NCBI RefSeq assembly: GCF_000961095.1
Contig: NZ_CP011058.1
Coordinates: 2,375,001-2,439,000 of the forward strand
Origin: Paenibacillus beijingensis
Lineage (GTDB): Bacteria; Bacillota; Bacilli; Paenibacillales; Paenibacillaceae
DNA length: 64,000 bases
Direction of reading: 5' to 3'
The position numbers were made by a program, and so were the translations under genes. The notes beneath the pieces are model-generated. The model was not told where the DNA came from, ran no database searches, and worked only from the letters and a program-made list of their open reading frames with translations. Of this stretch, positions 35,168 through 44,126 are shown in pieces (positions within the stretch are counted from its first letter, which is position 1; every line of letters begins with the position of its first letter).

Positions 35168-37288
35168 CTAATGGTTCCACCACCGCTTCAGGTGGTCCAG
35201 CCACGAGCGCTTCGCGGCCTCGTCCGCGCTGCTTCCGCCGTCCGAAGTGCCGGGGCTGACATCCGTTTCCGCCGCTCCGCATATTTCGGTCGGCTCCGTT
35301 CCGCGCACGAACATCTCCAACCGGCTGCCGGAACAGCGGAGCGAGGCCAGTTTGCCGGAAGCGGGGTTGATGTAGACGCCGACGACGCCCTCGGGAATCG
35401 GGAACATCTTCGGGGGTACCGCCGCCAGCGCTTGCTCCGTATAACGGGCGAAAATCGGGGCCGCGCGGTGTTCCTCGGCTTTCGTCAGCGCGCGCCCTTT
35501 GTCGTAGCCGACCCAGACCGCCGTTGCCAGCTCCGGCGTATAGCCGACGAGCCAGGCGTCGGATGACGTTGTGCCGGTCTTGCCGGCGATCGGCCGCTTG
35601 ATCATCGCCGCGACCCGGTTGCCCGTGCCTCCCGTTTCAAATACGCTCTCCATCATGCTCGTCAGCACGTACGCATGCGCCGCGTCGACAACCCGCTGCG
35701 CCTCAGGCTGCGCCTGATACAGCACCTCGCCTTTGCTGTCCTCGATCCGCAATATCGCGACCGGTTTCACATGCACGCCGCCTGCGGCGAGCGTGCCGAA
35801 CGCCGACGCCATCTCCAGCGGGCTGACGGGAAACGTGCCGAGCGCGAGCGACGGCACCGGCCGCATCGGACTGTCGATGCCGAGCTTGCGCGCCATCTCG
35901 ATCACCTTGTCGGCGCCGACGCTCATCACCGTGTTTACCGCGTAAATGTTGTCCGAACTGGCGATCGCTTCGCGCATATTAATAAAGCCGCCCGTATATT
36001 TGTTGTTGTAATTATGAGGCTGGTACGTTTTGCGTCCTCCGTCGTACGTAAAGACGGTCGGCGCGCTCCGGAACGGCGTGACGGGAGTCATCCCGTTTTC
36101 CAGCGCGGTCAAATAGAGGATCGGCTTGAACGACGAGCCGGGCTGGCGTGTGCCGGCGAGAGCGCGGTTGTACTGGTTCGTCTTGTAATTGCGTCCTCCG
36201 ACCATCGCCTTGACGTATCCGGTGCGGGGGTCGATCGAGACGAGCGCCGCCTGCTGCTCCGAGCCCGGCGGCATGCCCTCCTTCACCGCTTGCTCCGCCG
36301 CCTTCTGGGCGTCCGGATCGAGCGTCGTGTAAATATGGACGCCGCCTTCGCTTAAGCGAGCCTCGTCGATGCCGAGCACGTCGACTGCAATCTGGCGCAC
36401 GTAATCGCGGAAGTAAGGGGCGAAGCCGCCGGAGCCGTCGGCCGCAAGCGGCTTGAACGCAAGCACCTCACGGAACGCTTCATCCGCTTCCGCTTGCGAA
36501 ATACGACCGCCTTCAACCATCGCCTGCAAAATCGTTTTTTGGCGGTCTTTCGCATTTTTCATATCCATATAAGGCGAGTAATATTTCGGTCCCTTCGGAA
36601 TGCCGGCCAGCATCGCGCTTTCGGCCAGCGACAGCCGGGAAGCGTGTTTGCCGAAATACATTTGCGAAGCGGCTTCGATGCCGTAGGCGCCGTGCCCGTA
36701 GTAAATCTGGTTCAGATACAGTCCCAGAATCTCGTCCTTGGAATAGTTCATTTCCAGCTGGATCGTATAGACCGCTTCCTTCAGCTTGCGCTGCCACGTC
36801 CGCTCATGGGTCAAATAGAGATTGCGCGCGAGCTGCTGGGTCAGCGTACTGGCGCCCTGCTTCGTCGACATATGCTCCAGATTGACGAGCGCGGCGCGCG
36901 TCATCCCTTTGACGTCGAACCCCAAATGCTGATAGAAGCGCCGGTCCTCGATCGCCACCGTCGCCTCGATCAGATGAGGGGAGATATCGGCGAGCGCGAC
37001 GGACTTCCGGTTCTGGCCGGTATGGAACGTGTCGATCAGGCTGCCGTGCAGATCGTATATTTGTGACGTCTGGCTGATCGAAGATGCAGGCAGAGACTGG
37101 ATGCGCAGATAGAGCAGAAATCCGGCCGTAAGCGCCAATATGAGCGCCGCTGCGATGCCGAGTCTGCGCGCCAGGCGCGTTAGTGCCCGGCTTCGGGGCA
37201 GCAGCTGCTCCCGCAGCAAGGCGAAACGCGTGCGGCGCCTCTTGTTTTTCGAGCCCGGCTTGTGCGGTTTGGCGGTCGGCTTGTTCAT
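35168..37288 (-). CDS. pbpG: Class A penicillin-binding protein (PbpG/PBP2d-like)
   Basis: A 706-aa bifunctional peptidoglycan synthase. A basic N-terminus and one membrane helix (IAAALILALTAGFLLYL) precede the GT51 glycosyltransferase domain (VAIEDRRFYQHLGFD, GASTLTQQLARNLYL). The transpeptidase domain carries PGSSFKP (Ser near residue 385), SSDN and KTGTT. The start ATG at 37288 has GAAGGGAG upstream. In B. subtilis pbpG, whose product acts in spore cortex/germ cell wall synthesis, sits next to speE and ywhD, and the same neighbours occur here (divergent speE, ywhD further left). The paralogue assignment relies on this context. Confidence 0.92.
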   Translation of the reverse strand: MNKPTAKPHKPGSKNKRRRTRFALLREQLLPRSRALTRLARRLGIAAALILALTAGFLLYLRIQSLPASSISQTSQIYDLHGSLIDTFHTGQNRKSVALADISPHLIEATVAIEDRRFYQHLGFDVKGMTRAALVNLEHMSTKQGASTLTQQLARNLYLTHERTWQRKLKEAVYTIQLEMNYSKDEILGLYLNQIYYGHGAYGIEAASQMYFGKHASRLSLAESAMLAGIPKGPKYYSPYMDMKNAKDRQKTILQAMVEGGRISQAEADEAFREVLAFKPLAADGSGGFAPYFRDYVRQIAVDVLGIDEARLSEGGVHIYTTLDPDAQKAAEQAVKEGMPPGSEQQAALVSIDPRTGYVKAMVGGRNYKTNQYNRALAGTRQPGSSFKPILYLTALENGMTPVTPFRSAPTVFTYDGGRKTYQPHNYNNKYTGGFINMREAIASSDNIYAVNTVMSVGADKVIEMARKLGIDSPMRPVPSLALGTFPVSPLEMASAFGTLAAGGVHVKPVAILRIEDSKGEVLYQAQPEAQRVVDAAHAYVLTSMMESVFETGGTGNRVAAMIKRPIAGKTGTTSSDAWLVGYTPELATAVWVGYDKGRALTKAEEHRAAPIFARYTEQALAAVPPKMFPIPEGVVGVYINPASGKLASLRCSGSRLEMFVRGTEPTEICGAAETDVSPGTSDGGSSADEAAKRSWLDHLKRWWNH

Positions 37289-37661
37289 GTTGCTTTTTGA
37301 CTCCCTTCGCGTAAGCGATCCTAATCCTTTCCTTAGTATGGAAAAAGGAAGAGCGAGCTATTCACGGCCATGTACGAATGGAGGATGCAGGTACCGGATC
37401 CCGAAAGCGCGGCGCCCGAATCGGCGTCATTTTTCAGAGTGCCGGTTGGAGGATTGATTGGTGGATTAATATGAAGCAATTGTGTTTGTAATGGGGGGTA
37501 GATTTGACTATAATACAGGGTGAACCGCTACCAATCGAGATTGCAAACGTATTTTTGACCTATACATAGCTTATTTCGGGCGGCCACGCCGGTGCGCGGT
37601 TTCACGCCGAAAAGGACGGACAACCCGTCACCAGCCTGCTAAGAAAGAAGGGATTATTCAC
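37289..37661. other. Divergent intergenic region pbpG-speE
   Basis: No gene is visible in these 370 bases. The speE promoter lies at 37486-37514. The pbpG promoter must lie on the minus strand upstream of 37288 but no good box pair was found. Confidence 0.6.
37486..37514 (+). promoter_or_regulatory. Promoter for speE-speB
   Basis: TTGTAA at 37486-37491, a 17-bp spacer and a perfect TATAAT at 37509-37514, about 150 bp before speE. Confidence 0.6.
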
Positions 37662-38489
37662 ATGGAATTGTGGTACACGGAGAAACAAACGGAGAGCTAC
37701 GGCATCACCGCGAAAATTAAGGAGACCTATGTGCACGAGCAAACGGACTTCCAGCAGCTCGATATGATCGAGACGGAAGAGTTCGGCACGATGCTGGTGC
37801 TGGACGGCATGGTCATGACGACCGACAAAGACGAGTTCGTCTATCATGAAATGGTCGCGCACCCGGCGCTTTATACGCACCCGAACCCGGAGAACGTGCT
37901 TGTCGTCGGCGGCGGCGACGGCGGCGTCATCCGTGAAATTTTGAAGCACCCGCAAGTGAAAAAAGCGGTTCTCGTCGAAATCGACGGCAAAGTGATCGAG
38001 TATTCGAAAAAATATTTGCCGAACATTGCCGGAGGCCTCGACGACCCGCGCGTGGAAGTCATCGTCAACGACGGCTTCATGCACATTCATGATCACAAAA
38101 ACAGCTACGACGTCATCATGGTCGACTCCACGGAGCCGGTCGGCCCGGCGGTCAACCTGTTTACCCGCGGCTTCTATCAAGGCATCTACGAGGCGCTGAA
38201 AGAAGACGGCATCTTCGTCGCCCAGACGGACAATCCGTGGTTCAAGGCCGATCTGATCGAAAGCGTCAACCGCGATGTGAAGGAAGTATTCCCGATCGTG
38301 CGCGTTTACTGGGCGAACGTCCCGACCTATCCGAGCGGATTGTGGACGTTCACGATGGGCAGCAAGAAATACGACCCGCTGCAGGTGGACGAGTCGGCCA
38401 TCCCGGAAATCGACACCAAGTATTACTCCCCGAGACTGCATAAAGCGGCGTTCGCGCTGCCGAAATTTGTGGAAGATTTGGTGAAGTAA
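37662..38489 (+). CDS. speE: Spermidine synthase
   Basis: A 275-aa aminopropyltransferase that makes spermidine from putrescine and decarboxylated S-adenosylmethionine. Conserved segments: MELWYTEKQ at the N-terminus, the nucleotide-binding VLVVGGGDGGVIREILKH, VDSTEPVGPA with the catalytic Asp, and FYQGIYEALKEDG. Length is as in B. subtilis SpeE. ATG at 37662 follows AGAAGGG. It forms an operon with speB 31 bp downstream. Confidence 0.97.
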   Translation: MELWYTEKQTESYGITAKIKETYVHEQTDFQQLDMIETEEFGTMLVLDGMVMTTDKDEFVYHEMVAHPALYTHPNPENVLVVGGGDGGVIREILKHPQVKKAVLVEIDGKVIEYSKKYLPNIAGGLDDPRVEVIVNDGFMHIHDHKNSYDVIMVDSTEPVGPAVNLFTRGFYQGIYEALKEDGIFVAQTDNPWFKADLIESVNRDVKEVFPIVRVYWANVPTYPSGLWTFTMGSKKYDPLQVDESAIPEIDTKYYSPRLHKAAFALPKFVEDLVK

Positions 38490-38520
38490 GCGGAGGAAAG
38501 AAAGCGAGGACAACATCTTC

Positions 38521-39393
38521 ATGAAACTTGATCAAAAATATTCCGGCAACGTCTTTATTTTAAGCTCGGAGGATTACGAAGCTTCCAAAGCGGTCATCTA
38601 CGGCATGCCGATGGATTACACCGTATCGTTCCGTCCGGGCTCGCGCTTCGGCCCCGCGCGCGTCCGCGAGGTTTCGATCGGGCTGGAGGAATACAGCCCG
38701 TACCTGGACCGCAGCCTCGAAGATATTACGTACTTCGACGCCGGCGATCTGCTGCTGCCGTTCGGCAACGCCGCCCGCTCGCTCGACATTATCGGCGAGT
38801 TCGTGCGCGGCGTGCTGGCGGACGGCAAAATGCCGGTCGGCCTCGGCGGCGAGCATCTCGTATCGTGGCCGGTATTCCAGGCCGTCTACGAAAAATATCC
38901 CGATCTGGCGATCGTCCACTTTGACGCCCATGCCGACCTGCGGGAGCAGTACGAAGGCGAGCCGCTTTCGCACTCCACTCCGCTGCGAAAGGCGGCCGGC
39001 CTGATCGGCGGCAAAAACATTTACCAGTTCGGCATCCGTTCCGGCTCGCGCGAGGAATGGCAGTTTGCGCGCGAGAACATCAACTTCCACCCGTTCGAGG
39101 TGCTCGAGCCGCTGAAGAAGGTGCTGCCGGAGCTGGCGGGCCGTCCCGTCTATTTGACCATCGACATCGACGTACTTGATCCGTCCTGCGCGCCCGGCAC
39201 GGGTACGGCGGAAGCGGGCGGCATTACGTCCAAGGAGCTGTTGGAAGCGGTGCATGCGATTGCGAAGGCGGGCATCAACGTCGTCGGCTGCGATTTGGTC
39301 GAAGTGGCGCCGGCTTATGATCCGACGGAGCAGACGCAAATCGTCGCCTCCAAAGTGATCCGCGAAATGCTGCTCGGCTTCATTCGGGACTAG
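38521..39393 (+). CDS. speB: Agmatinase
   Basis: A 290-aa ureohydrolase that splits agmatine to putrescine and urea, feeding SpeE. The binuclear Mn site is visible in GGEHLVSWP, VHFDAHADLR, TIDIDVLDPSCAPGTG and the glutamate of DLVEVAPAYD. The start ATG at 38521 has GCGAGGAC upstream. A terminator-like structure follows. Together with speE it gives the arginine-decarboxylase route to spermidine; no decarboxylase gene is in the window. Confidence 0.96.
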   Translation: MKLDQKYSGNVFILSSEDYEASKAVIYGMPMDYTVSFRPGSRFGPARVREVSIGLEEYSPYLDRSLEDITYFDAGDLLLPFGNAARSLDIIGEFVRGVLADGKMPVGLGGEHLVSWPVFQAVYEKYPDLAIVHFDAHADLREQYEGEPLSHSTPLRKAAGLIGGKNIYQFGIRSGSREEWQFARENINFHPFEVLEPLKKVLPELAGRPVYLTIDIDVLDPSCAPGTGTAEAGGITSKELLEAVHAIAKAGINVVGCDLVEVAPAYDPTEQTQIVASKVIREMLLGFIRD

Positions 39394-39420
39394 CGCGCAG
39401 CATTCCAAATGCCTTTTTAT

Positions 39421-39508
39421 AAAAAAGCATCCGAGCGTATGCCGCCTATCGGGGCTGCCCATCGGGCAACCGGCAAGGGAGCGCAGCCGTCTTGGGTGCT
39501 GTTTTTTT
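39421..39508 (+). terminator. Terminator after speB
   Basis: A long branched hairpin closed by AGCATCC / GGGTGCT, with internal palindromes (GCTGCCCATCGGGCA), followed by seven T. Confidence 0.6.
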
Positions 39509-39515
39509 CTCTTCG

Positions 39516-40129
39516 CAGGGTCATTCAACGTGGCGAGGGCTCCGAACAGGAGCTTTTCGTGCCCATTATATAACGCTTTGGGGCGAAAAATGTGGTGGAA
39601 TGTAGGGTAAAGGTCACTTTTCAGCATCTTTTGTCCATTCTCCCATCGGCTCAGGAAATCATCTCGAACACTTCACTGCGGACCATTTACCAAGACCATT
39701 CGCCAGGACGATTCGCCAGAGGGAGCATCTTGGGACCGTTCGTCAGGACGATTCGCCAGAGGGGGCCAACCTTAGGACAGTTCGCCTCAGGATTTTCCAT
39801 AGTGAGTCATCTCAGGATCGTTCGTTTCAGGATTTGCCACAGTGAGTCATCTCAGGATCGTCCGCCTCAGGATTTGCCATAGTGAGTCATCTCAGAATCG
39901 TTCCCTTTGGGCGTTCGCTTTAGTACTATTCGCCATAGCGATCACTCTCGGACCGTTCGCCTAAGCAGGCTGAAGAACGTTCTGAAGAAAACGAAAGTCG
40001 TTTGTTGTGACCGCAACAGAAAGTTTACCTACAATAAAGTATTAAAGCGCAAGAACTTTCTGTTCGGCATGAAAGGCTACCTCTTACAGGGTCATTCCTC
40101 GTGGAGAGGGCTCCGAACAGTAGCTTTTC
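39516..40129. repeat. Segment bounded by 43-bp direct repeats
   Basis: CAGGGTCATTC, then GAGGGCTCCGAACAGGAGC with TTTTC, at 39516-39559 recurs almost unchanged at 40087-40129. The 530 bp between contain the 40-bp tandem array and a palindrome ACAGAAAGTT / AACTTTCTGT (about 40015-40063). No open frame with a ribosome binding site is present. The GCTCC-GAACA-GGAGC part forms a small hairpin in each repeat. Confidence 0.7.
39681..39960. repeat. 40-bp tandem repeat array
   Basis: The core AGTGAGTCATCTCAGGATCG starts at 39801, 39841 and (one change) 39881, exactly 40 bp apart, each with a variant of TTCGCCTCAGGATTTGCCAT. Upstream, CAGGACGATTCGCCAGAGGG at 39704 and 39744 keeps the same 40-bp period. 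Units share GACCGTTCGCC-like cores. About seven degenerate units in total. Frames are open in places but without starts or ribosome binding sites. Confidence 0.75.
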
Positions 40130-40343
40130 TTAAAAGATATGAAAGTATAAAGCTTCACGCCAATCCATTCTTAATCTTTCGACACGATACAGTTGTTCAC
40201 CATTAAGGACGGCTAAGGACGGCGATAGCCGTTTCTGCTTGGTTCCTGAGTTAATGGGAGAGTGAACAAAAGAACTCGAATGACATACATGTTCGGGGGA
40301 AGCCGTCCAAGAGACGAGACGCGGAACAACAGGTTACGAAAAC

Positions 40344-40383
40344 GATGCGGCTCGATGCGGCACGATGCGGCACGATGCGGCTC
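40344..40383. repeat. Four tandem 10-bp repeats
   Basis: GATGCGGCTC, GATGCGGCAC, GATGCGGCAC and GATGCGGCTC follow one another without gaps, about 100 bp before the next gene. Confidence 0.85.
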
Positions 40384-40485
40384 AAAGAACGGAGGCGCAG
40401 TTACGCGGATATTTTTGTTCCGGAGTCCCCGCAGGCTTGTTTCCCTCTCTTTTTGGCCATAATGGCTGATAGGAGGTGCATGACC

Positions 40486-40737
40486 ATGGGGATTATGCCG
40501 ATACATGAACGTTTGGCCGAGCTGTGGACCATTCGGGAGCGGCGCAGCTTGACCGAAGACGAGCAGTGCGACTTTGAGCACTGCTTGGCCGTGAACGCCG
40601 CGCACTGCCGGCGGCTGGCCAATCTGTACAATCTGTCGCTGCTCGCGTCGATGACGGGCGATCACGAGTGGCAGCATGACATTTGCAGCAAAATCGAAAA
40701 GCTGGACGGGCCGCCGCCCGCGTTCCGCAACCGGTAA
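40486..40737 (+). CDS. DUF7667-like small protein, 83 aa
   Basis: A compact helical protein starting MGIMPIHERLAELWTIRERR, with EDEQCDFEHCLAVNAAHC and LANLYNLSLLASMTGDHEWQ followed by HDICSKIEKLDG. This pattern matches a small protein family that I associate with Paenibacillus (annotated DUF7667). Function is unknown. ATG at 40486 is chosen because AGGAGGTG lies eight bases upstream; an in-frame ATG at 40480 is too close to it. It is followed after 56 bp by a DNA glycosylase-like gene in the same direction. Confidence 0.8.
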   Translation: MGIMPIHERLAELWTIRERRSLTEDEQCDFEHCLAVNAAHCRRLANLYNLSLLASMTGDHEWQHDICSKIEKLDGPPPAFRNR

Positions 40738-40793
40738 TCTTGCCGGGAAGGGGGCAGGCTGCCTATACGGCTTACAGGAGGAGCGTCACCCTT

Positions 40794-41315
40794 ATGAGCG
40801 GAAGAATCCACTCGTTTGCGCCTGTCATCGACGGGGAAGCGGCCCTGCTCGTGCTCGGCAGCATGCCCGGAGCACAGTCGCTTCAGCTCGGGCAATATTA
40901 CGGCAACCCGCGCAATTATTTTTGGCGGGTGCTGTACGGGCTGTCCGGCGACACGCCGGATGAGAGCTACGAAGCCAGGCTCGATTACGCCCGCCGCAAA
41001 GGCGTCGCGCTGTGGGACGTCATCGGCTCCTGCGAGCGCCCGGGCAGTCTGGACGCCAACATCCGCGAGGCGGTGCCGAACGATTTGCCGGAACTGGTGC
41101 GAAATTATCCGAATTTGCGCTGCTTCGCTTTCAACGGCGGCAAATCATTCGACACGTTCCGGCGGCATTACGGCCGCGATCCGGCTTTTTCAGCGGTAGA
41201 GCTGATCCAGCTTCCGTCGACCAGCCCGATTCCTACCGCCGCGATGCGGACGCTGGAGGACCGGCTTGCAGCATGGCGGGTCATTGCCCCTTATTTGAAG
41301 CAAACGGAATCGTAA
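40794..41315 (+). CDS. DNA-deoxyinosine glycosylase (UDG superfamily)
   Basis: A 173-aa protein of the uracil-DNA glycosylase fold. Motif I reads VLGSMPGAQSLQLGQYYGNP with NYFWRVLY after it, and the C-terminal motif II region is LPSTSPIPTAA. This combination is typical of the hypoxanthine-DNA glycosylase subgroup annotated as DNA-deoxyinosine glycosylase, which removes deaminated adenine. Exact substrate range cannot be judged from sequence. The start ATG at 40794 follows AGGAGGAGC. It is a base-excision repair function that complements exoA elsewhere in the window. Confidence 0.85.
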   Translation: MSGRIHSFAPVIDGEAALLVLGSMPGAQSLQLGQYYGNPRNYFWRVLYGLSGDTPDESYEARLDYARRKGVALWDVIGSCERPGSLDANIREAVPNDLPELVRNYPNLRCFAFNGGKSFDTFRRHYGRDPAFSAVELIQLPSTSPIPTAAMRTLEDRLAAWRVIAPYLKQTES

Positions 41316-41616
41316 ACGTAAATATCATTTAACGCAGCCAACGCAGCGCTTTCGAAGAACCCTTCTCGAGCAGACAGTCTGAACTGCTCCCTTTGCTTAA
41401 GGCGTTCTCCCGCAGCCCGGAGCCGTTCGATTTGACGGAGTGTAAACGCCGGGGCTCCTTCTCCTCCTTTTTCTCCCCATCCGGCGCCTTGCCTGGTTGC
41501 GGCCGGGCTTGCCGCCGCAAGTGCCTCCCAAAGCCCCAATCGCCGCGCCAGCATTGAAAAGTACCGCTTTCCTGTATATAGTAGTAACATGAGTATGGAA
41601 GATGGAGATGCGGACC

Positions 41617-42042
41617 ATGAACGAGAAACGACGCGTTCTCATCGCGCTGGAAAGCAAACAGGATGGGGGCGCAAAGACGGTTCAAACCTTTCGCGGACAG
41701 TTTTACCCCAAGGACAGATCGGTTTATGTCCGTTATGACGAGGATGACGAGCTGCATGGCACCGTGCGGACACTCCTGCGCTGGACGCCCGGAGAGCTTA
41801 GTCTCACCCGGCGCGGCGGGGTGGAGTCGGAGCAGACGTTCGCCGCAGGCAGCAGACGGCCGGGCAGGTACAGATCACCGCATCTTTCGTTTCCGCTCGA
41901 GACGGAGACGACGGAGCTTACGGCGGAGCAGGGCGGATGCGGACTGCCGCTGACGCTGCAGTGGTCGTACACGCTTCATATCGGACAGCAGGAAAGCAGC
42001 CGTTTTCAGTTGCGGCTTCATATACGGGAGGATAACAGTTAA
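41617..42042 (+). CDS. ywiB: YwiB family protein (DUF1934)
   Basis: A 141-aa beta-rich, lipocalin-like domain protein of unknown function (KTVQTFRGQFYPKDRSVYVR; ELSLTRRGGVESEQTF; LPLTLQWSYTLHIGQQESS). It is conserved directly upstream of argS in Bacillota, as here. ATG at 41617 is chosen (GGAG nine bases upstream); ATG at 41602 is an alternative. Its stop codon overlaps the argS start by one base (TAATG), so translation is coupled. Confidence 0.85.
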   Translation: MNEKRRVLIALESKQDGGAKTVQTFRGQFYPKDRSVYVRYDEDDELHGTVRTLLRWTPGELSLTRRGGVESEQTFAAGSRRPGRYRSPHLSFPLETETTELTAEQGGCGLPLTLQWSYTLHIGQQESSRFQLRLHIREDNS

Positions 42043-43721
42043 TGAAGACAAATGTGCTCAATCGCTTGTATGAACAAATTAAAGAGGCCATCGCCGATGC
42101 CGTCGTCAAGGCCGGTCTGGCGGAGCGCGAGCAGCTGCCTGCTTTTGTGCTGGAGGTGCCGAAGGAGAAAGCGCACGGCGATCTGGCGACGAATGCGGCG
42201 ATGCAGCTGACGAAGATCGCGAAGAAAAACCCGCGCCAAATCGCCGAAGCGATTGTGCAAAACCTTGAAGCCGGAAAAGCTTCCATCGAATCGGCTGAAA
42301 TTGCCGGACCGGGCTTTATCAACTTCCGGCTCGACAAAAGCTTCCTGTACGGCGTCATCGCCGACGTTGCGGAAGCGGGAGCCGATTACGGCCGCGCGGC
42401 GGCGCGCAAAGGCGAGCGGATTCAGGTGGAGTTCGTCAGCGCCAACCCGACCGGCAGCCTTCACCTCGGTCACGCCCGTGGAGCGGCCGTCGGCGACGCG
42501 CTTTGCAGCGTGCTGGACTTCGCCGGCTACGACGTGGACCGCGAATACTATATTAACGATGCCGGCGCCCAGGTGGGAAATCTGGCCAAGTCGATCGAAG
42601 CCCGCTACAAGCAGGCGCTCGGAATGGAAGCGGAGATGCCGGAGGACGGCTACTACGGAGAAGATATTTTCGGCTTCGCGCGCGAGCTGGCCGCAGAGAA
42701 GGGTGACTCGCTGCTGTCGCTGCCGGACGAAGAACGGTTCGCTTTTTTCCGCCAGTACGGACTGGAGAGGGAACTTGACAAAATCAAACGCGACCTCGCC
42801 CGCTTCCGCGTCTCGTTCAACGAGTGGTTCAGCGAGACGTCGCTTTATGAGAGCGGCCGCATCACGGAGGCGCTTGACGCGCTGAAGGCCAAGGGGCAAG
42901 TGTACGAGGAGGACGGCGCGACGTGGCTCTCGTCCATGACGTTCGGCGACGACAAAAACCGCGTTCTGGTGAAAAATGACGGATCCTATACGTATTTGAC
43001 GCCTGATATCGCGTACCACCGCGACAAATACGCGCGCGGTTATGACCGGATCATCAACATTTGGGGCGCCGACCACCACGGTTACATTCCGCGCATGAAG
43101 GCGGCGATGGAGGCGCTCGGCAACGACCCGGACAAGCTGATCGTGCTCATTGCGCAAATGGTTAGTCTGTTCCAGAACGGCGAGAAAGTAAAAATGTCCA
43201 AGCGGACCGGCAAAGCGGTCACGATGGAAGACTTGATGGACGAGGTCGGCGTCGACGCGATCCGCTACTTCTTCACGATGCGCAGTATGGATTCGCATCT
43301 GGATTTCGATATGGACCTGGCGATTTCCACGTCCAACGAAAACCCGGTTTATTACGTGCAGTACGCGCACGCCCGCATTTGCAGCATTTTCCGCCAGGCC
43401 GAAGAGCAGGGCGTAACGGTGCCGTCGCTGGACGCGGTCCGGTTCAATAAGCTGACAGCCGAGCACGAGTTCGACCTGCTGCGCAAAATGGGCGAGCTGC
43501 CGCAGGAAATTGCCGAAGCGGCGGCACAATATGCGCCCCACCGCATCGTCCGTTATGTATATGAGCTGGCGTCGAACTTCCACAGCTACTATCGGGCGGA
43601 GCGTGTCATTACCGAGGACGGCGAGCAGACGCAGGCGCGTCTGGCGCTGCTCGGCGCGGTCCGCACCGTGCTTGCCAACGTGCTGCGCCTGATCGGCGTG
43701 TCCGCTCCGGAACGGATGTAA
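42042..43721 (+). CDS. argS: Arginyl-tRNA synthetase
   Basis: A 559-aa class I synthetase. The N-terminal Add1 domain (to about residue 115) binds the tRNA elbow. The HIGH motif appears as SLHLGHARG with NPTG before it; the KMSKS signature is KMSKRTGKAV. The C-terminal all-helical DALR anticodon-binding domain ends APERM. ATG at 42042 has GGGAGG upstream, inside the ywiB end. Translational coupling to ywiB is clear. A terminator follows. Confidence 0.97.
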   Translation: MKTNVLNRLYEQIKEAIADAVVKAGLAEREQLPAFVLEVPKEKAHGDLATNAAMQLTKIAKKNPRQIAEAIVQNLEAGKASIESAEIAGPGFINFRLDKSFLYGVIADVAEAGADYGRAAARKGERIQVEFVSANPTGSLHLGHARGAAVGDALCSVLDFAGYDVDREYYINDAGAQVGNLAKSIEARYKQALGMEAEMPEDGYYGEDIFGFARELAAEKGDSLLSLPDEERFAFFRQYGLERELDKIKRDLARFRVSFNEWFSETSLYESGRITEALDALKAKGQVYEEDGATWLSSMTFGDDKNRVLVKNDGSYTYLTPDIAYHRDKYARGYDRIINIWGADHHGYIPRMKAAMEALGNDPDKLIVLIAQMVSLFQNGEKVKMSKRTGKAVTMEDLMDEVGVDAIRYFFTMRSMDSHLDFDMDLAISTSNENPVYYVQYAHARICSIFRQAEEQGVTVPSLDAVRFNKLTAEHEFDLLRKMGELPQEIAEAAAQYAPHRIVRYVYELASNFHSYYRAERVITEDGEQTQARLALLGAVRTVLANVLRLIGVSAPERM

Positions 43722-43739
43722 CGCCTTTATAAACGAAAC

Positions 43740-43791
43740 AAGGGGCTGTCCCAAGTCATCATCTCCGATGACTTATGGGATAGCCCTGTTT
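43740..43791 (+). terminator. Terminator after argS
   Basis: AGGGGCTGTCCCAAGTCATC pairs with GATGACTTATGGGATAGCCCT, a stem of about 20 bp, followed by GTTTGCTTTT. Confidence 0.75.
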
Positions 43792-43895
43792 GCTTTTGAG
43801 CTCTTTCTGCTTCTTAAGCAGATTGTGGGCAAAGGAAAGCCGCCGGACTTCGAGGCTTTCTTTCCTCAAGACCGAAGCGGGGTAACGCGGGGCTC

Positions 43896-44118
43896 GAAAA
43901 AGGTAAGCGAAGCGGGGGCCGGGGGCCATTTGAATCTGTAGAAGCGCCAGCGTTCGCATTTGCAGACGGATTGTAGCCCTGCTAAGGCTTAAATATAATA
44001 AAAACAATCCGGCTGCAAGAGCGATCGGAAGATCTAATGGCCTCGCGCAGCGCTCCTTTTTCCACTCTGCTCAAGAGCGATCGGAAGATCAAATGGGTCA
44101 GTATAGCGCCCTTTTTCC
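43896..44118. repeat. Interspersed palindromic repeat, third copy plus a partial right arm
   Basis: Left arm from 43896: GAAAAAGGTAAGCGAAGCGG, CATTTGAATCTG, GAAGCGCCAGCGTTCGC, then the inner stem TGCAGACGGATTGT. Right arm: ACAATCCGGCTGCA, GAGCGATCGGAAGATCTAAT, CGCGCAGCGCTCCTTTTTCC (ends 44063). A second partial right arm follows at 44073-44118 (GAGCGATCGGAAGATCAAAT, then GCGCCCTTTTTCC). The inner stem sequence is unrelated to that of the copies near 32 kb, but pairs equally well. Confidence 0.75.
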
Positions 44119-44126
44119 TCCCGCCG

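Noticed and set aside
39681..39960. CRISPR array
   Set aside because: The 40-bp units are contiguous and degenerate without unique spacers, and no cas genes are present.
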